Source: Pseudocitrobacter faecalis
Lineage (GTDB): Bacteria > Pseudomonadota > Gammaproteobacteria > Enterobacterales > Enterobacteriaceae
Length of the DNA stretch: 64,000 nt
NCBI GenBank assembly: GCA_003315335.1
Contig: QNRL01000009.1
Span: 1-64,000, forward strand
Reading direction: 5' to 3'
The notes below the pieces were generated by a model. The model did no database searches, was not told the origin of the DNA, and worked only from the letters and a program-made list of their open reading frames with translations. This document shows positions 8,991-18,994 of this stretch, piece after piece (position 1 is the stretch's first letter; the number at the start of each line of letters is the position of its first letter). Both the position numbers and the translations under genes were made by a program.

Positions 8991-10148
8991 TTACTGCGCC
9001 GTAGTCGGAGTGGATTCATCGCTAACGGCGATAACCTTCGCACCGGGGTGTGCTTTCTGTAAGCCGCTGACAATCACCTTCTCGCCCGTCTTCAGCCCTT
9101 CGCTAATCAACCATTGGTCGCCAATGGCCTGTGTAGCGACAACGTTGCGCATTTCGACGGTGCTATCGTTATTCACTACCATCACGGTGGCATCACCGCG
9201 CGGCGTACGTGTTACGCCCTGCTGCGGCACCAGAATGGCGCCTGGCTGAACGCCTTCATCGATGCGGGCCCGCACAAACATCCCCGGCAGCAAGGTGTGC
9301 TGCGGGTTAGGGAAGACGGCGCGCAGGGTGATGGAGCCGGTGCTTTCATCGACAGTGACGTCGGAAAACTGCAATGTGCCTTTCAGTGGATAAGGCTGAC
9401 CGTTTTCCATCAGCAACGCCACATTGCTGGCGGCGGCCTCTTTTTGCAGATTCCCCTGCTCGACGGACTGCTTCAGGCGCATGAAGTCGCTGCTGGATTG
9501 CGTTACATCGACATAGATAGGGTCCAATTGCTGTACGGTTGCCAGCTCGGTGGTTTGCCCATTGGTCACCAGCGCGCCTTCCGTCACATTGGATTTCCCA
9601 ATACGCCCGCTAATGGGTGACGTCACTTTGGTATAAGCCAGATTGATACGCGCACTCTCCACCGAGGCTTTAGCGGCAACGACCATCGCATCTGCCTGAC
9701 GCGCGTCAGCAATAGCCTGGTCATACTCTTGCTGGCTGATGTATTGGGTTCCTACCAGCGGCACATAGCGTTTTACCGTCAGGTGCGCTATCTGCGCGGC
9801 GGCTTCACTTTTCCCCAGTTCGGCCTTCGCGCTGTCGTAATCGGCCTGATAGGTTGCCGGATCAATCTGATACAGCGACTGTCCTGCTTCGACGTCGCTG
9901 CCCTCAGTAAAGTGGCGCTGTAAAATGATACCGCTTACCTGTGGGCGTACCTGGGCGATGCGGAATGCAGATGTGCGGCCTGGCAGCTCTGTGGTCACAG
10001 CCAGCGGCGCTGTTTTCACAATGTGAACCGTCACCTGAGGTTGCTGAGGATGAACTTGCTTCTCATCCTGATCGTTACAACCGGCAAGTAACGTAGCCGA
10101 AATGATGATGAAGGTGGGCAGGAGTGAAAACCTGGCGTATTTCGTCAT
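8991..10148 (-). CDS. acrE: RND efflux periplasmic adaptor AcrE
   Basis: A 385-residue membrane-fusion protein linking AcrF to TolC. A lipoprotein signal is visible: [24 protein letters not shown], lipobox LLAGC, lipidated Cys24. The order is then a beta-barrel/lipoyl half-motif ([22 protein letters not shown]), an alpha-helical hairpin of about residues 105-170, the second lipoyl half ([20 protein letters not shown]) and the membrane-proximal domain. It is the first gene of acrEF, divergent from acrS across 376 bases. Sequence and length agree with E. coli AcrE. Confidence 0.95.
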   Translation of the reverse strand: MTKYARFSLLPTFIIISATLLAGCNDQDEKQVHPQQPQVTVHIVKTAPLAVTTELPGRTSAFRIAQVRPQVSGIILQRHFTEGSDVEAGQSLYQIDPATYQADYDSAKAELGKSEAAAQIAHLTVKRYVPLVGTQYISQQEYDQAIADARQADAMVVAAKASVESARINLAYTKVTSPISGRIGKSNVTEGALVTNGQTTELATVQQLDPIYVDVTQSSSDFMRLKQSVEQGNLQKEAAASNVALLMENGQPYPLKGTLQFSDVTVDESTGSITLRAVFPNPQHTLLPGMFVRARIDEGVQPGAILVPQQGVTRTPRGDATVMVVNNDSTVEMRNVVATQAIGDQWLISEGLKTGEKVIVSGLQKAHPGAKVIAVSDESTPTTAQ

Positions 10149-10524
10149 TGCAGTTCCTTATAAACCGAAGCTCGCTATTTACCGTCGCAGGTAATAGAGA
10201 AAACAGAAGCCGAGAAAATAAATAGTTTGCTATCCTACAAATAATAAGGTGGCTATGTAAGCAATAGTTATTTATTCACCATTCGAAAGGCACGCAAACA
10301 TAAAAGGGAGATAAGATAAGTGTGTTTTTTATTGGCGGACTGTTTCTAAATATAACGTTATGCCGTGGGCTGTAATAACATATGGCTGATGAATATAATA
10401 ATATCAATTTATTTATTGTGATTATATTTGTTGTTTCGACGGTTTTTAATTCTTCGGGATGAATTAAAGATAAAATAGTGTCATTATCGTCGTCTCTATT
10501 TTCTCTTCCATGCAGGGTTACGCC
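10149..10524. other. AT-rich divergent control region of acrEF and acrS
   Basis: A 376-base intergenic stretch, much richer in A and T than its neighbours, especially 10190-10500. That composition fits the H-NS silencing known for acrEF in E. coli and Salmonella. A TAAAAT hexamer (10472-10477) about 48 bases before acrS could be a -10 element. I could not identify a convincing TetR-type operator palindrome or the AcrR-type operator. No gene is visible here. Confidence 0.5.
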
Positions 10525-11181
10525 ATGGTGAAAAAAACCAAAGCAGAGGCGTTTAAAACACGCCAGCTACTGATTGACACGGCGATCGCGCAGTTTGCTG
10601 CGCGCGGCGTGACAAATACTACGCTGAACGACATTGCCGATGCCGCTCAGGTCACACGTGGCGCCATCTACTGGCACTTTGAGAACAAAATACAACTGTT
10701 CAATGAAATCTGGCGTCAGCAACCAGCACTGAGTGAATTGATCACCATTGACCTTACCGCGGAGTGGCAGAACAATCCGCTCAGGTTGATGCGTGAAAAA
10801 CTTATACTCGGGCTACAATATATTGCAACAAATCCACGCCAACGCGCATTAATGCAAATTTTGTATCATAAATGTGAATTTCACGAAGAGATGCTTTCGG
10901 AACATTATATTCGTGAGAAGATTGGATTTAGTCATCCGCAGATGCGGAGTTTATTGATTCAGGCTATCGCGCGCGGGCAACTCTCGCCCAGTCTGGACTT
11001 AGACGTAATATTAATTATTCTGCATGGTTGTTTTAGCGGTATTGTTAAAAACTGGTTGATGAATCAGGGGCAGTACGATTTATTCTCACAAGCCCCCGCG
11101 CTGGTGGATAATACATTACGTATGCTGGCCAATAATTATAATTTTGATGAATGTGTCATGGCGGAAGGGATTGCAGGATAA
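10525..11181 (+). CDS. acrS: TetR-family regulator AcrS (EnvR)
   Basis: A 218-residue transcriptional repressor. The start chosen is ATG at 10525 (MVKKTKAEAF), matching the E. coli MAKRTKAEAL start, with AGGG about 8 bases upstream; an in-frame ATG at 10510 would add MQGYA. The TetR HTH lies at about residues 33-52 (TLNDIADAAQVTRGAIYWHF), and the remainder is the ligand-binding domain. It is divergent from acrEF. In E. coli AcrS represses acrAB rather than mainly acting on acrEF. The C-terminal half diverges noticeably from my recollection of E. coli AcrS. Confidence 0.88.
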   Translation: MVKKTKAEAFKTRQLLIDTAIAQFAARGVTNTTLNDIADAAQVTRGAIYWHFENKIQLFNEIWRQQPALSELITIDLTAEWQNNPLRLMREKLILGLQYIATNPRQRALMQILYHKCEFHEEMLSEHYIREKIGFSHPQMRSLLIQAIARGQLSPSLDLDVILIILHGCFSGIVKNWLMNQGQYDLFSQAPALVDNTLRMLANNYNFDECVMAEGIAG

Positions 11182-11224
11182 TACCGATCTAAGCGCTCAT
11201 CCTGCAGGCTATTTATGCGCAGGT

Positions 11225-11389
11225 TTATTCCAGTTCGCTACAGTTTACCAGTTTTAACGGATTGACCGAGTCCATGTTTCTGCACTTGTCCGTTTCTGTC
11301 GCCAGCAGCTCTATCCACTGCATCAGCACCGCATCAAAGAAGAACATAAACAGCGCGAAAACGACAAGCCAACCGTATTTGCGAATCAT
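11225..11389 (-). CDS. yhdU: Small membrane protein YhdU
   Basis: A 54-residue protein with one transmembrane helix (about 6-26, GWLVVFALFMFFFDAVLMQW) followed by a short polar tail carrying two cysteines (KCRNMDSVNPLKLVNC). A longer reading frame starts at 11479, but the ATG at 11389 (MIRKYG) matches the start of E. coli YhdU, so the short form is preferred. Function unknown. It lies downstream of dusB-fis, beyond the fis terminator, and probably has its own promoter. Confidence 0.78.
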   Translation of the reverse strand: MIRKYGWLVVFALFMFFFDAVLMQWIELLATETDKCRNMDSVNPLKLVNCSELE

Positions 11390-11480
11390 GAGCCAACCCT
11401 GGTATTGATAACGTGAATGGCAGCAATATACACGAAAATGAGGGGCGGGAAAGTGGAGAAAGCGCGGTTTTACAGACAAT

Positions 11481-11518
11481 AAAAAAGGCGCGTCCCCATG
11501 CCGAGTAGCGCCTTTTTA
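11481..11518 (-). terminator. Terminator of dusB-fis
   Basis: An imperfect stem AAAAAGGCGC / GCGCCTTTTT enclosing about 16 bases, with A and T tracts on both sides. It lies 18 bases beyond the fis stop and can end transcription in either direction. Confidence 0.85.
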
Positions 11519-11535
11519 TCCGTCATGAACGAAAC

Positions 11536-11832
11536 TTAGTTCATGCCGTATTTTTTCAGTTTTTTACGCAGCGTACCGCGGTTGATCCCCATCATGAGAG
11601 CAGCACGGGTTTGGTTACCGCGGGTGTATTGCATCACCATGTCCAACAGGGGCTGTTCTACTTCAGCCAGTACCAGCTCATACAGATCATTAACATCCTG
11701 ACCATTCAGTTGAGCAAAATAGTTCTTCAGTGCCTGTTTAACCGAGTCACGCAGGGGCTTTTGAGTTACCTGGTCCTGAGAGTTAACGGTTGAAACGGTC
11801 AGTACGTCAGAATTTACGCGTTGTTCGAACAT
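11536..11832 (-). CDS. fis: DNA-binding protein Fis
   Basis: The 98-residue nucleoid protein Fis, apparently identical to the E. coli protein. The N-terminal beta-hairpin region (to about residue 26) contacts RecA-type partners and Hin/Gin invertases; the C-terminal HTH is about 74-95 ([23 protein letters not shown]). It bends DNA, activates rRNA promoters and organises supercoiling. It follows dusB after 24 bases and is expressed from the promoter upstream of dusB. Such strict conservation is normal for Fis. Confidence 0.98.
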
Positions 11833-11856
11833 AGTTCTGTCAGCTCTTTATTTCTA

Positions 11857-12822
11857 TTACGCAAAATTTTCGAAGTATGCCTCCAACGCCTCCAGCTGTT
11901 CGCTGGCATCCTCAATGGCGTTGAATGTGCGCCGAAACTGGTCATCTGGAGCGTGCTCCTGGAGATACCAGGAGACGTGCTTACGTGCAATTCGGTACCC
12001 TTTTGCCTGACCATAAAAGTCGTGCAACTCCCGAACATGCGCGCAAAGTAAGCGCTTAACCTCTGCCAGAGGCAGAGGGGGCAGCAGCTCCCCAGTGTCC
12101 AGATAATGCTGGATTTCCCGAAAGATCCAGGGTCTTCCCTGAGCTGCGCGGCCTATCATCAGGGCATCAGCCCCCGTATAGTCCAGTACAGCTCTGGCTT
12201 TAAGCGGGTCAGTAATGTCGCCATTCGCGATAATCGGAATGGAAACTTTCTGCTTAACTGCCCGAATACTGTCGTACTCAGCTTCACCATTAAACAAACA
12301 GGCGCGTGTGCGTCCGTGAATCGTCAGGGCCTGAATGCCACAGTCTTCAGCCAGTTGGGCAATTTCTTCACAGTTACGGTGCTCAGGAGCCCAGCCAGTG
12401 CGAATTTTGAGTGTTACGGGAACGTCCACTGCCTTCACGACCGCGGTCAGGATAGACTGCACCTGGTCCGGATACTGCAGTAGGGCTGAGCCCGCGAGCT
12501 TGCGATTCACTTTCTTTGCTGGACAGCCCATATTGATATCAATAATTTGGGCGCCGCTTTCCACATTAATGCGTGCGGCCCATGCCATCTCTTCAGGATC
12601 GCTACCGGCGATTTGCACGGTTCGAATACCTGGTTCATCAACGTGCACCATCCGTAAGCGAGACTTATCACTCTCCCATACCTGCGGGTTAGAGGACATC
12701 ATCTCGGAAACGGTTAAACCTGCCCCCATCTCATAGCACAGCGTCCGGAATGGTCTGTCAGTGATGCCAGCCATTGGCGCTGCGATCAGGCGATTTCTGA
12801 GCTGATAGTGTCCGATGCGCAT
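11857..12822 (-). CDS. dusB: tRNA-dihydrouridine synthase B
   Basis: A 321-residue FMN- and NADPH-dependent enzyme that reduces uridine in the tRNA D-loop (U17 in E. coli). The TIM-barrel start reads [21 protein letters not shown]; the catalytic cysteine lies in [20 protein letters not shown] (about residue 100), and FMN phosphate contacts are suggested by ANGDI and [13 protein letters not shown]. It is first in the dusB-fis operon, so its translation shares Fis growth-phase control. Length equals that of the E. coli enzyme. Confidence 0.96.
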   Translation of the reverse strand: MRIGHYQLRNRLIAAPMAGITDRPFRTLCYEMGAGLTVSEMMSSNPQVWESDKSRLRMVHVDEPGIRTVQIAGSDPEEMAWAARINVESGAQIIDINMGCPAKKVNRKLAGSALLQYPDQVQSILTAVVKAVDVPVTLKIRTGWAPEHRNCEEIAQLAEDCGIQALTIHGRTRACLFNGEAEYDSIRAVKQKVSIPIIANGDITDPLKARAVLDYTGADALMIGRAAQGRPWIFREIQHYLDTGELLPPLPLAEVKRLLCAHVRELHDFYGQAKGYRIARKHVSWYLQEHAPDDQFRRTFNAIEDASEQLEALEAYFENFA

Positions 12823-13181
12823 GAGTTAAGAAATGACCATACTGTGACTGCAAGGCGGCGTATATTACGCATTTTTTGGACGAGATGAAAGGCCAAACTT
12901 TGAGCAATCAGATGTTGTAGATCAATGAATCGCAGCTCAAAGGATAGTCAAAAAATAAATATCTTTAATAATCATGAGATTAATTCGATATGGATATTTT
13001 GTGTGCAGCGATAAAAAGGTAAAACTTCTCGTTTTTTCTTACTTCTCATCGCGTAATCACGACATAAAACGCTGTTTTTATGAACAAAAAGAGGGCGCTA
13101 TAGTGCGATCTGGATCGCATTTATTGCCATTGCCAGCAGGAACGAGAGGAAGCAGGCGGCCCGGACAGGCCGCCTGAAGGC
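12823..13181. other. dusB-fis control region and prmA 3' region
   Basis: This 359-base gap contains the fis promoter (12862-12890) followed upstream by AT-rich DNA where Fis and IHF would be expected to bind. At 13154-13175 there is an 8-bp GC-rich hairpin (AGGCGGCC/GGCCGCCT) just past the prmA stop; it lacks a T tract, so it is only a possible terminator or mRNA-stabilising structure. No small gene is convincing. Confidence 0.6.
12862..12890 (-). promoter_or_regulatory. Promoter of dusB-fis
   Basis: On the minus strand TTTCAT (12885-12890) is followed after 17 bases by TAATAT (12862-12867) and then by a GC-rich discriminator ACGCCGCC. Such discriminators mark promoters under stringent control by ppGpp/DksA, a known property of the fis promoter. 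The start would fall about 35 bases before dusB. The spacing and hexamers are seen directly; regulation is inferred from E. coli. Confidence 0.8.
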
Positions 13182-14063
13182 TTACTTCTTACGACCCGTG
13201 ATGCGACACCACTCTTCTTTCTCAACAACCGCGTCGAGTTCGAAAAGCTCAGCGTAAGCTTCACATACACTTTCTGCCTGGCTGGCCAGTATACCGGAAA
13301 GCCCCAGCAGACCGCCTGAAACGGGCAGCACGCTGATTAATGGAGCCAGCTCGCGTAATGGGCCTGCGAGGATGTTGGCGACCACCACGTCGGCGCTCAT
13401 GGCGTCTGGCTGCTCCTGCGGCAGATAGAGTTCCAGACGCTCGGAGACGCCGTTACGTTCGGCGTTATCGCGGCTGGCCTGAATCGCCTGCGGGTCGATA
13501 TCAATACCGATGGCTTTAGCCGCGCCAAGCTTCAACGCCGCGATGGCCAGAATACCGGAGCCACAGCCGAAATCGATAACGGTTTTACCCGCCAGATCGA
13601 GCCCGTCAAGCCACTGCAGGCACAGGGAGGTCGTCGGGTGTGTCCCGGTGCCAAACGCCAGTCCCGGGTCAAGCATCACGTTAACCGCGTTGGCATCCGG
13701 CACATCGCGCCAGCTTGGGCAAATCCACAGACGCTCACCGAAACGCATCGGGTGGAAGTTATCCATCCACTCGCGTTCCCAGTCTTTATCTTCCAGCTGC
13801 TCGATTTTATGGGCAAAACCAGCACCCAGCAGCGGATGCAGTTCCAGGGCGGCAACGACCGCTTTCATGTCGGTCTCTGCATCGAACAGGCCGATAACGT
13901 CCGTATCGCCCCACAGGCGGGTTTCACCTGGCAGCGGCTCAAACACCGGCGTATCGTGCGTATCCTGGAAGGTGATGGAGACGGCGCCCGTTTCCATTAG
14001 CGCATCGCTTAAGTCCTCAGCGTTCGCGCCGCTGGTATTCAGTTTCAGTTGGATCCATGGCAT
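13182..14063 (-). CDS. prmA: Ribosomal protein L11 methyltransferase
   Basis: A 293-residue enzyme that trimethylates ribosomal protein L11 using S-adenosylmethionine. The N-terminal substrate domain (about 1-95) is followed by the Rossmann methyltransferase: [15 protein letters not shown] around 131-145, SAM motif [10 protein letters not shown] at 162-170, then GIDIDPQAI and [14 protein letters not shown]. It follows panF after 12 bases on the same strand, the usual arrangement. Length equals E. coli PrmA. Confidence 0.96.
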   Translation of the reverse strand: MPWIQLKLNTSGANAEDLSDALMETGAVSITFQDTHDTPVFEPLPGETRLWGDTDVIGLFDAETDMKAVVAALELHPLLGAGFAHKIEQLEDKDWEREWMDNFHPMRFGERLWICPSWRDVPDANAVNVMLDPGLAFGTGTHPTTSLCLQWLDGLDLAGKTVIDFGCGSGILAIAALKLGAAKAIGIDIDPQAIQASRDNAERNGVSERLELYLPQEQPDAMSADVVVANILAGPLRELAPLISVLPVSGGLLGLSGILASQAESVCEAYAELFELDAVVEKEEWCRITGRKK

Positions 14064-14075
14064 GGCAAAAACTCT

Positions 14076-15533
14076 TTATTTATCAGTAGACAGTACAACA
14101 GTTTGTGGTGCGGAAGAACCGAAACGGTTCCCGACCAGAAACGCCAGCAAACTCAGCAGTAACGAAGGCACAATCGGATGGAAGCCCAGGTACTGAATAT
14201 TAAACGTCGCGAGTACGGCATAGAGCACGCCACCCACGATCATCGCGCTCAGCGCACCCGCGGCGTTCGCGCGTTCCCAATAAAGCCCCAGCACCAGCGG
14301 CCACAGGAACACCGCTTCCAGGCCACCAAAGGCCAGCAGATTCAGCCAGATGATCATCTCTGGCGGACGCCATGCCGCCAGTAGCAGCAGCGCACCCAGA
14401 ATCAGGGTAATGGCCGCTGACATTCGCTTCAGGCGTCGCTCGTTTTGCAACTGCTCCGGGCGCAGGTTCAGGTAGAGATCTTTAATGATCGTAGCGGAAC
14501 TTTGCAGCAACTGTGCATTGATCGTCGACATAATGGCGGCCATCGGCGCGGCGAGGAAGATCCCGGCGGCGAATGGCGGTAACACCTTAACCATCAGCGT
14601 GGGGATAACCAGATCCGGCACGGTTAAATCCGGGATCACCGCACGCCCCAGCGCGCCAGCCAGGTGCATACCGAACATCAGGATAGCGACAACGATGGTG
14701 CCGATGATAATCCCACGGTGCACGGCCTTGCTGTCTTTATAGGAGATACAGCGCACCGCCGTGTGCGGTAGGCCAATTACCCCGAAGCACACCAGTACCC
14801 AGAATGATGTCATAAAGGTGGGCGAGAGAATATCTTCGGCACCTTCCGGGCTGACCAGTTTAGGGTCAATGGTTTGCAATGTTTCAACCGCATGGCTCAG
14901 GCCGCCCGCCGCGTGTACGATACCGACCAACAGTACGATGGTGCCAATCAGCATCACCAGCCCCTGCATCGTGTCGTTGAGTACGCTGGCGCGAAATCCG
15001 CCAAACGCGGTATAGAGCGCAATACTGATGCCGAAAATCAGCAAACCGGTTTCATAAGGAATACCCGCCGCCGTTTCCAGCAGGCGCGCGCCGCCGATGA
15101 ACTGTACGGTCATCGCGCCGATGAACGCGATAAGCAGGCTCAGGCTTGCCAGCCACACCAGCAGGCGGCTCTGATAGCGGGCAAACAGCATATCGTTCAA
15201 GGTGACGGCGTTATAGCGTCGCGCGAGAATGGCAAATTTTTTGCCCAGTATTCCCAGCGACAGCCAGACAGCAGGCAACTGAATCATCGCCAGTAGTACC
15301 CAGCCGAGACCGTATTTATACGCCGCACCCGGCCCGCCAATAAACGAGCTGGCGCTGATATAGGTGGCCGTCAGCGTCATTGCCAGCACAATTCCGCCCA
15401 TCGAGCGGCTACCGAGGAAGTATTCATTCAGGAACGAACCTGTTGCTCGTTTGCGCATTGCATAAACCGAGAGGCCAAACACCACCACCAGGTAAGCGAC
15501 AAGCGGAAGAATCACTTCAAGCTGCATCGTCAT
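14076..15533 (-). CDS. panF: Sodium/pantothenate symporter
   Basis: A 485-residue SSS-family transporter that takes up pantothenate, the coenzyme A precursor, with Na+. About 13 membrane helices are visible. The family signature region reads GFRASVLNDTMQGLVMLIG, and ATYISASSFIGGPGAAYKYGLGW is characteristic of PanF. Its start overlaps the yhdT stop by 17 bases, which suggests translational coupling. prmA follows closely. Confidence 0.95.
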   Translation of the reverse strand: MTMQLEVILPLVAYLVVVFGLSVYAMRKRATGSFLNEYFLGSRSMGGIVLAMTLTATYISASSFIGGPGAAYKYGLGWVLLAMIQLPAVWLSLGILGKKFAILARRYNAVTLNDMLFARYQSRLLVWLASLSLLIAFIGAMTVQFIGGARLLETAAGIPYETGLLIFGISIALYTAFGGFRASVLNDTMQGLVMLIGTIVLLVGIVHAAGGLSHAVETLQTIDPKLVSPEGAEDILSPTFMTSFWVLVCFGVIGLPHTAVRCISYKDSKAVHRGIIIGTIVVAILMFGMHLAGALGRAVIPDLTVPDLVIPTLMVKVLPPFAAGIFLAAPMAAIMSTINAQLLQSSATIIKDLYLNLRPEQLQNERRLKRMSAAITLILGALLLLAAWRPPEMIIWLNLLAFGGLEAVFLWPLVLGLYWERANAAGALSAMIVGGVLYAVLATFNIQYLGFHPIVPSLLLSLLAFLVGNRFGSSAPQTVVLSTDK

Positions 15534-15759
15534 CCTCCAGCGGAATGTCGCGGTAAATCAGTTTTACCATTGCCCAGCACAGTACAATAAAGATCAGCGG
15601 CACCAGCAAGCATGCCATCTCGAACCAGTGAGGCAGGCCGGTAACACCGATCGCAGAATCAGGTAAGTAAGCAGCCACTAACCATGCGACAAGATAAAGA
15701 AGGGTCAGCCACAGCGCCCAGCGCGCCTCTTTATGGGCCTGAACAAAACGCTTGTCCAT
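15517..15759 (-). CDS. yhdT: Small membrane protein YhdT (DUF997)
   Basis: An 80-residue protein with two transmembrane helices and a polar C terminus IYRDIPLEDDDAA. The frame extends upstream to 15852, but ATG at 15759 (MDKRFVQAHKEARWAL) matches E. coli YhdT and is chosen. It overlaps panF by 17 bases and is conserved beside it, so it may assist the transporter or simply ride along with it; no function is established. It lies downstream of accC on the same strand. Confidence 0.88.
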   Translation of the reverse strand: MDKRFVQAHKEARWALWLTLLYLVAWLVAAYLPDSAIGVTGLPHWFEMACLLVPLIFIVLCWAMVKLIYRDIPLEDDDAA

Positions 15760-15866
15760 TTTTTGTCCCTTGTGGATGAAGAAAGCGGGGATTGTACATG
15801 AGGGCGAGCGGGAGGGAAAAAACAAAAGGCCGGAATCTCCGGCCTTTTGCAATCAACGCGGGCTGA

Positions 15867-17213
15867 TTAATCCTGAAGACCGAGTTTTTTCTCCAGATAG
15901 TGGATGTTAGTACCACCATGCTGGAAGTTCTCGTCATTCATGATGCGGATCTGCAAATCAACGTTGGTTTTGATACCGTCGATGATCAGTTCCTGCAATG
16001 CGTTTTTCATACGGGAAATCGCAACGTCGCGAGTTTCACCGTAGCAAATCAGTTTGCCGATCATTGAGTCATAGTACGGCGGTACTGTGTAGCCCGCGTA
16101 GATATGAGATTCCCAACGAACGCCAAAACCGCCCGGCGCGTGGAAGCGCGTGATTTTACCCGGGCTTGGCAGGAAGGTGTCCGGGTCTTCGGCGTTGATA
16201 CGGCATTCCACCGCATGGCCGCGAACCTGTACTTCGTCCTGCTTGATAGAGAGCGGTTGGCCTGCGGCGATGCGCAGCTGCTCTTTAATCAGGTCAACGC
16301 CGGTGATCATTTCGGTAACCGGGTGTTCTACCTGAATACGGGTGTTCATCTCGATGAAGTAGAACTCGCCGTTTTCGAACAGGAATTCGAAAGTACCCGC
16401 CCCGCGATAGCCGATATCCACACAGGCTTTAGCGCAACGTTCGCCGATGTAGCGGCGCAGTTCCGGCGTAATGCCCGGTGCTGGCGCTTCTTCGACCACT
16501 TTCTGGTGACGACGCTGCATAGAGCAGTCACGTTCTGCCAGATAGATTGCGTTCCCCTGACCATCAGCCAGTACCTGGATTTCCACGTGGCGTGGATTTT
16601 CCAGATATTTTTCCATGTACACCATGTCGTTGTTGAAAGCCGCTTTGGCTTCCGCTTTCGTCATAGAGATGGACTGCGCCAGGTCGGCGTCGTTGCGCAC
16701 AACGCGCATACCACGACCGCCGCCGCCGCCGGAGGCTTTGATGATAACCGGGTAGCCGATACGTTTTGCATGGGCGCGGTTAGCGTCCATATCGTCGCCC
16801 AGCGGGCCATCGGAACCTGGTACGGTCGGAACGCCGGCTTTCTTCATTGCGGTGATAGCAGACACTTTATCGCCCATCAGGCGAATAGTGTCGGCTTTCG
16901 GGCCGATAAAGATAAAGCCAGAACGTTCAACCTGCTCAGCAAAGTTGGCGTTCTCGGAGAGGAAGCCATAACCTGGGTGAATTGCTACTGCGCCAGTGAT
17001 CTCAGCTGCGCTGATGATCGCCGGAATGTTCAGGTAGCTTTTTACGGACGGAGCCGGGCCGATACAGACCGTCTCATCCGCCAGCAATACGTGTTTTAAA
17101 TCGCGATCCGCAGTGGAGTGCACAGCGACGGTCTTGATGCCCAGCTCTTTACAGGCACGAAGAATACGCAGTGCGATCTCGCCACGGTTAGCGATGACAA
17201 TTTTATCCAGCAT
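15867..17213 (-). CDS. accC: Acetyl-CoA carboxylase, biotin carboxylase subunit
   Basis: A 448-residue ATP-grasp enzyme that carboxylates biotin carried on AccB, the first half-reaction of fatty-acid synthesis. The N-terminal domain begins [20 protein letters not shown]; the glycine-rich ATP lid is [14 protein letters not shown]; the catalytic stretch [16 protein letters not shown] is intact. ATG at 17213 is used; an upstream start at 17258 would overlap accB and add non-conserved residues. The C terminus GLQD is one residue shorter than E. coli. It lies 10 bases after accB, forming accBC. Confidence 0.97.
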   Translation of the reverse strand: MLDKIVIANRGEIALRILRACKELGIKTVAVHSTADRDLKHVLLADETVCIGPAPSVKSYLNIPAIISAAEITGAVAIHPGYGFLSENANFAEQVERSGFIFIGPKADTIRLMGDKVSAITAMKKAGVPTVPGSDGPLGDDMDANRAHAKRIGYPVIIKASGGGGGRGMRVVRNDADLAQSISMTKAEAKAAFNNDMVYMEKYLENPRHVEIQVLADGQGNAIYLAERDCSMQRRHQKVVEEAPAPGITPELRRYIGERCAKACVDIGYRGAGTFEFLFENGEFYFIEMNTRIQVEHPVTEMITGVDLIKEQLRIAAGQPLSIKQDEVQVRGHAVECRINAEDPDTFLPSPGKITRFHAPGGFGVRWESHIYAGYTVPPYYDSMIGKLICYGETRDVAISRMKNALQELIIDGIKTNVDLQIRIMNDENFQHGGTNIHYLEKKLGLQD

Positions 17214-17223
17214 CTTCGCCTCG

Positions 17224-17685
17224 TTACTCGATGATGACCAGCGGCTCGTCAAATTCAACCGGTTGCCCGCTTTCGACCAGAACGGCTTTCACTACGCCCG
17301 CTTTATCAGCTTCGATCTGGTTCATCATTTTCATCGCTTCTACGATGCACAGGGTGTCGCCCACGTTAACTTTCTGACCCACTTCCACGAAAGCTTTCGC
17401 TTCCGGGCCTGGTGTACGGTAGAAAGTACCGACCATCGGGGAACGTACGATGTGACCACTGATTTCAGCTTTAGCCGGAGCGGATTCTGCTGCTGCCGGA
17501 GCGGCAATTGGCGCTGGCTGAGCCTGAGCGGCCGGCGCGGCATAAGCCTGCTGCATTACCGGGAAGCTAGCTGGCGCGGTTGCGCGGCTGATGCGTACTG
17601 ACTCTTCGCCTTCAGAAATTTCCAGTTCAGAAATGCCAGACTCTTCGACCAGCTCGATCAGTTTTTTAATCTTACGAATATCCAT
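17224..17685 (-). CDS. accB: Biotin carboxyl carrier protein
   Basis: A 153-residue carrier subunit of acetyl-CoA carboxylase. An N-terminal dimerisation region ([23 protein letters not shown]... start) is followed by an Ala/Pro-rich linker at about 36-76 and the biotinyl domain. Lys119 in [10 protein letters not shown] is the biotinylation site, and the protruding thumb region (about 90-100) is present. It precedes accC by 10 bases; in E. coli AccB represses its own operon. The linker is three residues shorter than in E. coli. Confidence 0.97.
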   Translation of the reverse strand: MDIRKIKKLIELVEESGISELEISEGEESVRISRATAPASFPVMQQAYAAPAAQAQPAPIAAPAAAESAPAKAEISGHIVRSPMVGTFYRTPGPEAKAFVEVGQKVNVGDTLCIVEAMKMMNQIEADKAGVVKAVLVESGQPVEFDEPLVIIE

Positions 17686-17707
17686 GAGTGGGTTCCGTAC
17701 TCTTTGT

Positions 17708-18160
17708 TTAGTGTGATTGTGACAGGCGTTTTACCGCCGTCTGTAACGCGTATGAATAACCATCTGCGCCTAACCCGCAAATAACGCCAGCGGAGACATC
17801 AGACAGATACGAATGATGGCGAAACGGTTCGCGCGCATGCACATTGCTGAGGTGAATCTCGATAAACGGGATACTCACCGCCAGCAGCGCATCTCGAAGG
17901 GCAACGCTTGTATGCGTAAACGCGGCCGGATTGATCAGGATATAGTCGACAGAGTCTTTAGCCTGATGAATTCGGTCGATGAGTGCGTACTCCGCGTTGG
18001 ATTGCAGATGATCCAGCTCAACGTTCAGTGCCTCCGCTTCATGTTGCAAACCGTTTACGATTTGCGCAAGCGTCAGCGTTCCGTACTTCTCGGGTTCACG
18101 GGTGCCGAGCATATTAAGGTTCGGGCCGTTTAAAAGCAAAATGCGAAACTTGTCTGCCAT
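17708..18160 (-). CDS. aroQ: 3-dehydroquinate dehydratase, type II
   Basis: A 150-residue shikimate-pathway enzyme that dehydrates 3-dehydroquinate. Type II features are visible: [20 protein letters not shown] with the catalytic tyrosine, [17 protein letters not shown] with the active-site histidine, and [17 protein letters not shown]. It forms dodecamers in the family. Only 22 bases separate it from accB, so the two may share transcripts. E. coli K-12 itself has only the type I enzyme AroD; many other enterobacteria carry both types. Confidence 0.93.
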   Translation of the reverse strand: MADKFRILLLNGPNLNMLGTREPEKYGTLTLAQIVNGLQHEAEALNVELDHLQSNAEYALIDRIHQAKDSVDYILINPAAFTHTSVALRDALLAVSIPFIEIHLSNVHAREPFRHHSYLSDVSAGVICGLGADGYSYALQTAVKRLSQSH

Positions 18161-18394
18161 TGTGCTGCTATCTCCTGCAATTCTCCGGTAAAAAACAAAA
18201 TATACCTTCGATGCGCGATTGTCACCTTTTCAGGGGGACAAAACCCCTGTCAGGAAAACTGAAGTCGCACATTATAACTATTTCGTAGCATTTGGCAGCT
18301 AAATACTGGTCTTATCAGGGAAGATTATCAACCGCATTCGTGTAAAGTCAGGACGGAGTTCAGTAATTTGCGGCAAACCGCACATATCTCGCAA

Positions 18395-18994
18395 CTAGCG
18401 CCACCACTGGCGGAACTTCTTGTAACGCCATGCTAAAAGCGCGATTGCGCACACAGCATAAAGCAGCGGCTGCGGCGATAAAATCTTTACCGACCACAAG
18501 TAGTGAACCGGCGCGAGGATCGCTACCAGATAGACGAAGTTATGCAATAACTGCCAGCGTCGGCCCAGTTTTCGCTGCATGTACTGGGTCGATGTAATTG
18601 CCAGTGCCAATAAGATCAGCCAACTGGCAAAACCGAGCAGCAAATAGGGGCGCATCACCAGTTCCTGACCCAGTAGCGCCAGGTTGTTGATACCCAATTC
18701 CAGCAGGGCATAGCTACATAAATGCAACGTGGCCCACGAAAAACACCATAACCCCAACAGGCGGCGGGTGCGTATCAATAATGGCTGTTTAGCGTAGCGC
18801 GCCAGCGGAGAAACCAACAAGGTCGCCAGCAGTAATTTCAGAGCCATCCTACCGGTGAAGTGCTGAATATCTTTTGCCGGGTCGGCGCTGAGTTGCCCGG
18901 TGGATGCGGCCCAAAAGAGCCAAACAAACGGTAAAAATGCCGCAAGATGCAGGCAAAGTTTCAGCCAGCGAATGTGTGTAACGGTTAAGCGCAT
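18395..18994 (-). CDS. msrQ: Heme-binding membrane subunit MsrQ of the periplasmic Met-sulfoxide reductase
   Basis: A 199-residue inner-membrane b-type heme protein (formerly YedZ) that passes electrons from the quinone pool or a cytosolic flavin reductase to MsrP. About six helices with conserved histidines ([35 protein letters not shown]) are visible. Its start meets the msrP stop (shared base at 18994), indicating coupling. It is about 10 residues shorter than the E. coli protein. The pair sits at another location in K-12. Confidence 0.93.
   Translation of the reverse strand: MRLTVTHIRWLKLCLHLAAFLPFVWLFWAASTGQLSADPAKDIQHFTGRMALKLLLATLLVSPLARYAKQPLLIRTRRLLGLWCFSWATLHLCSYALLELGINNLALLGQELVMRPYLLLGFASWLILLALAITSTQYMQRKLGRRWQLLHNFVYLVAILAPVHYLWSVKILSPQPLLYAVCAIALLAWRYKKFRQWWR

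Noticed and set aside
11390-11479. N-terminal extension of yhdU by 30 codons.
   Set aside because: The extension has no conservation with the known YhdU start and lies in the fis terminator-proximal region; the internal ATG at 11389 is preferred.
13154-13175. GC-rich hairpin after prmA as a terminator.
   Set aside because: The 8-bp stem is clear, but no T tract follows on the minus strand, so intrinsic termination was not called.
16104-17099. A 331-codon plus-strand frame opposite accC.
   Set aside because: Lies entirely within the essential accC gene in the opposite strand and shows shadow-like composition.
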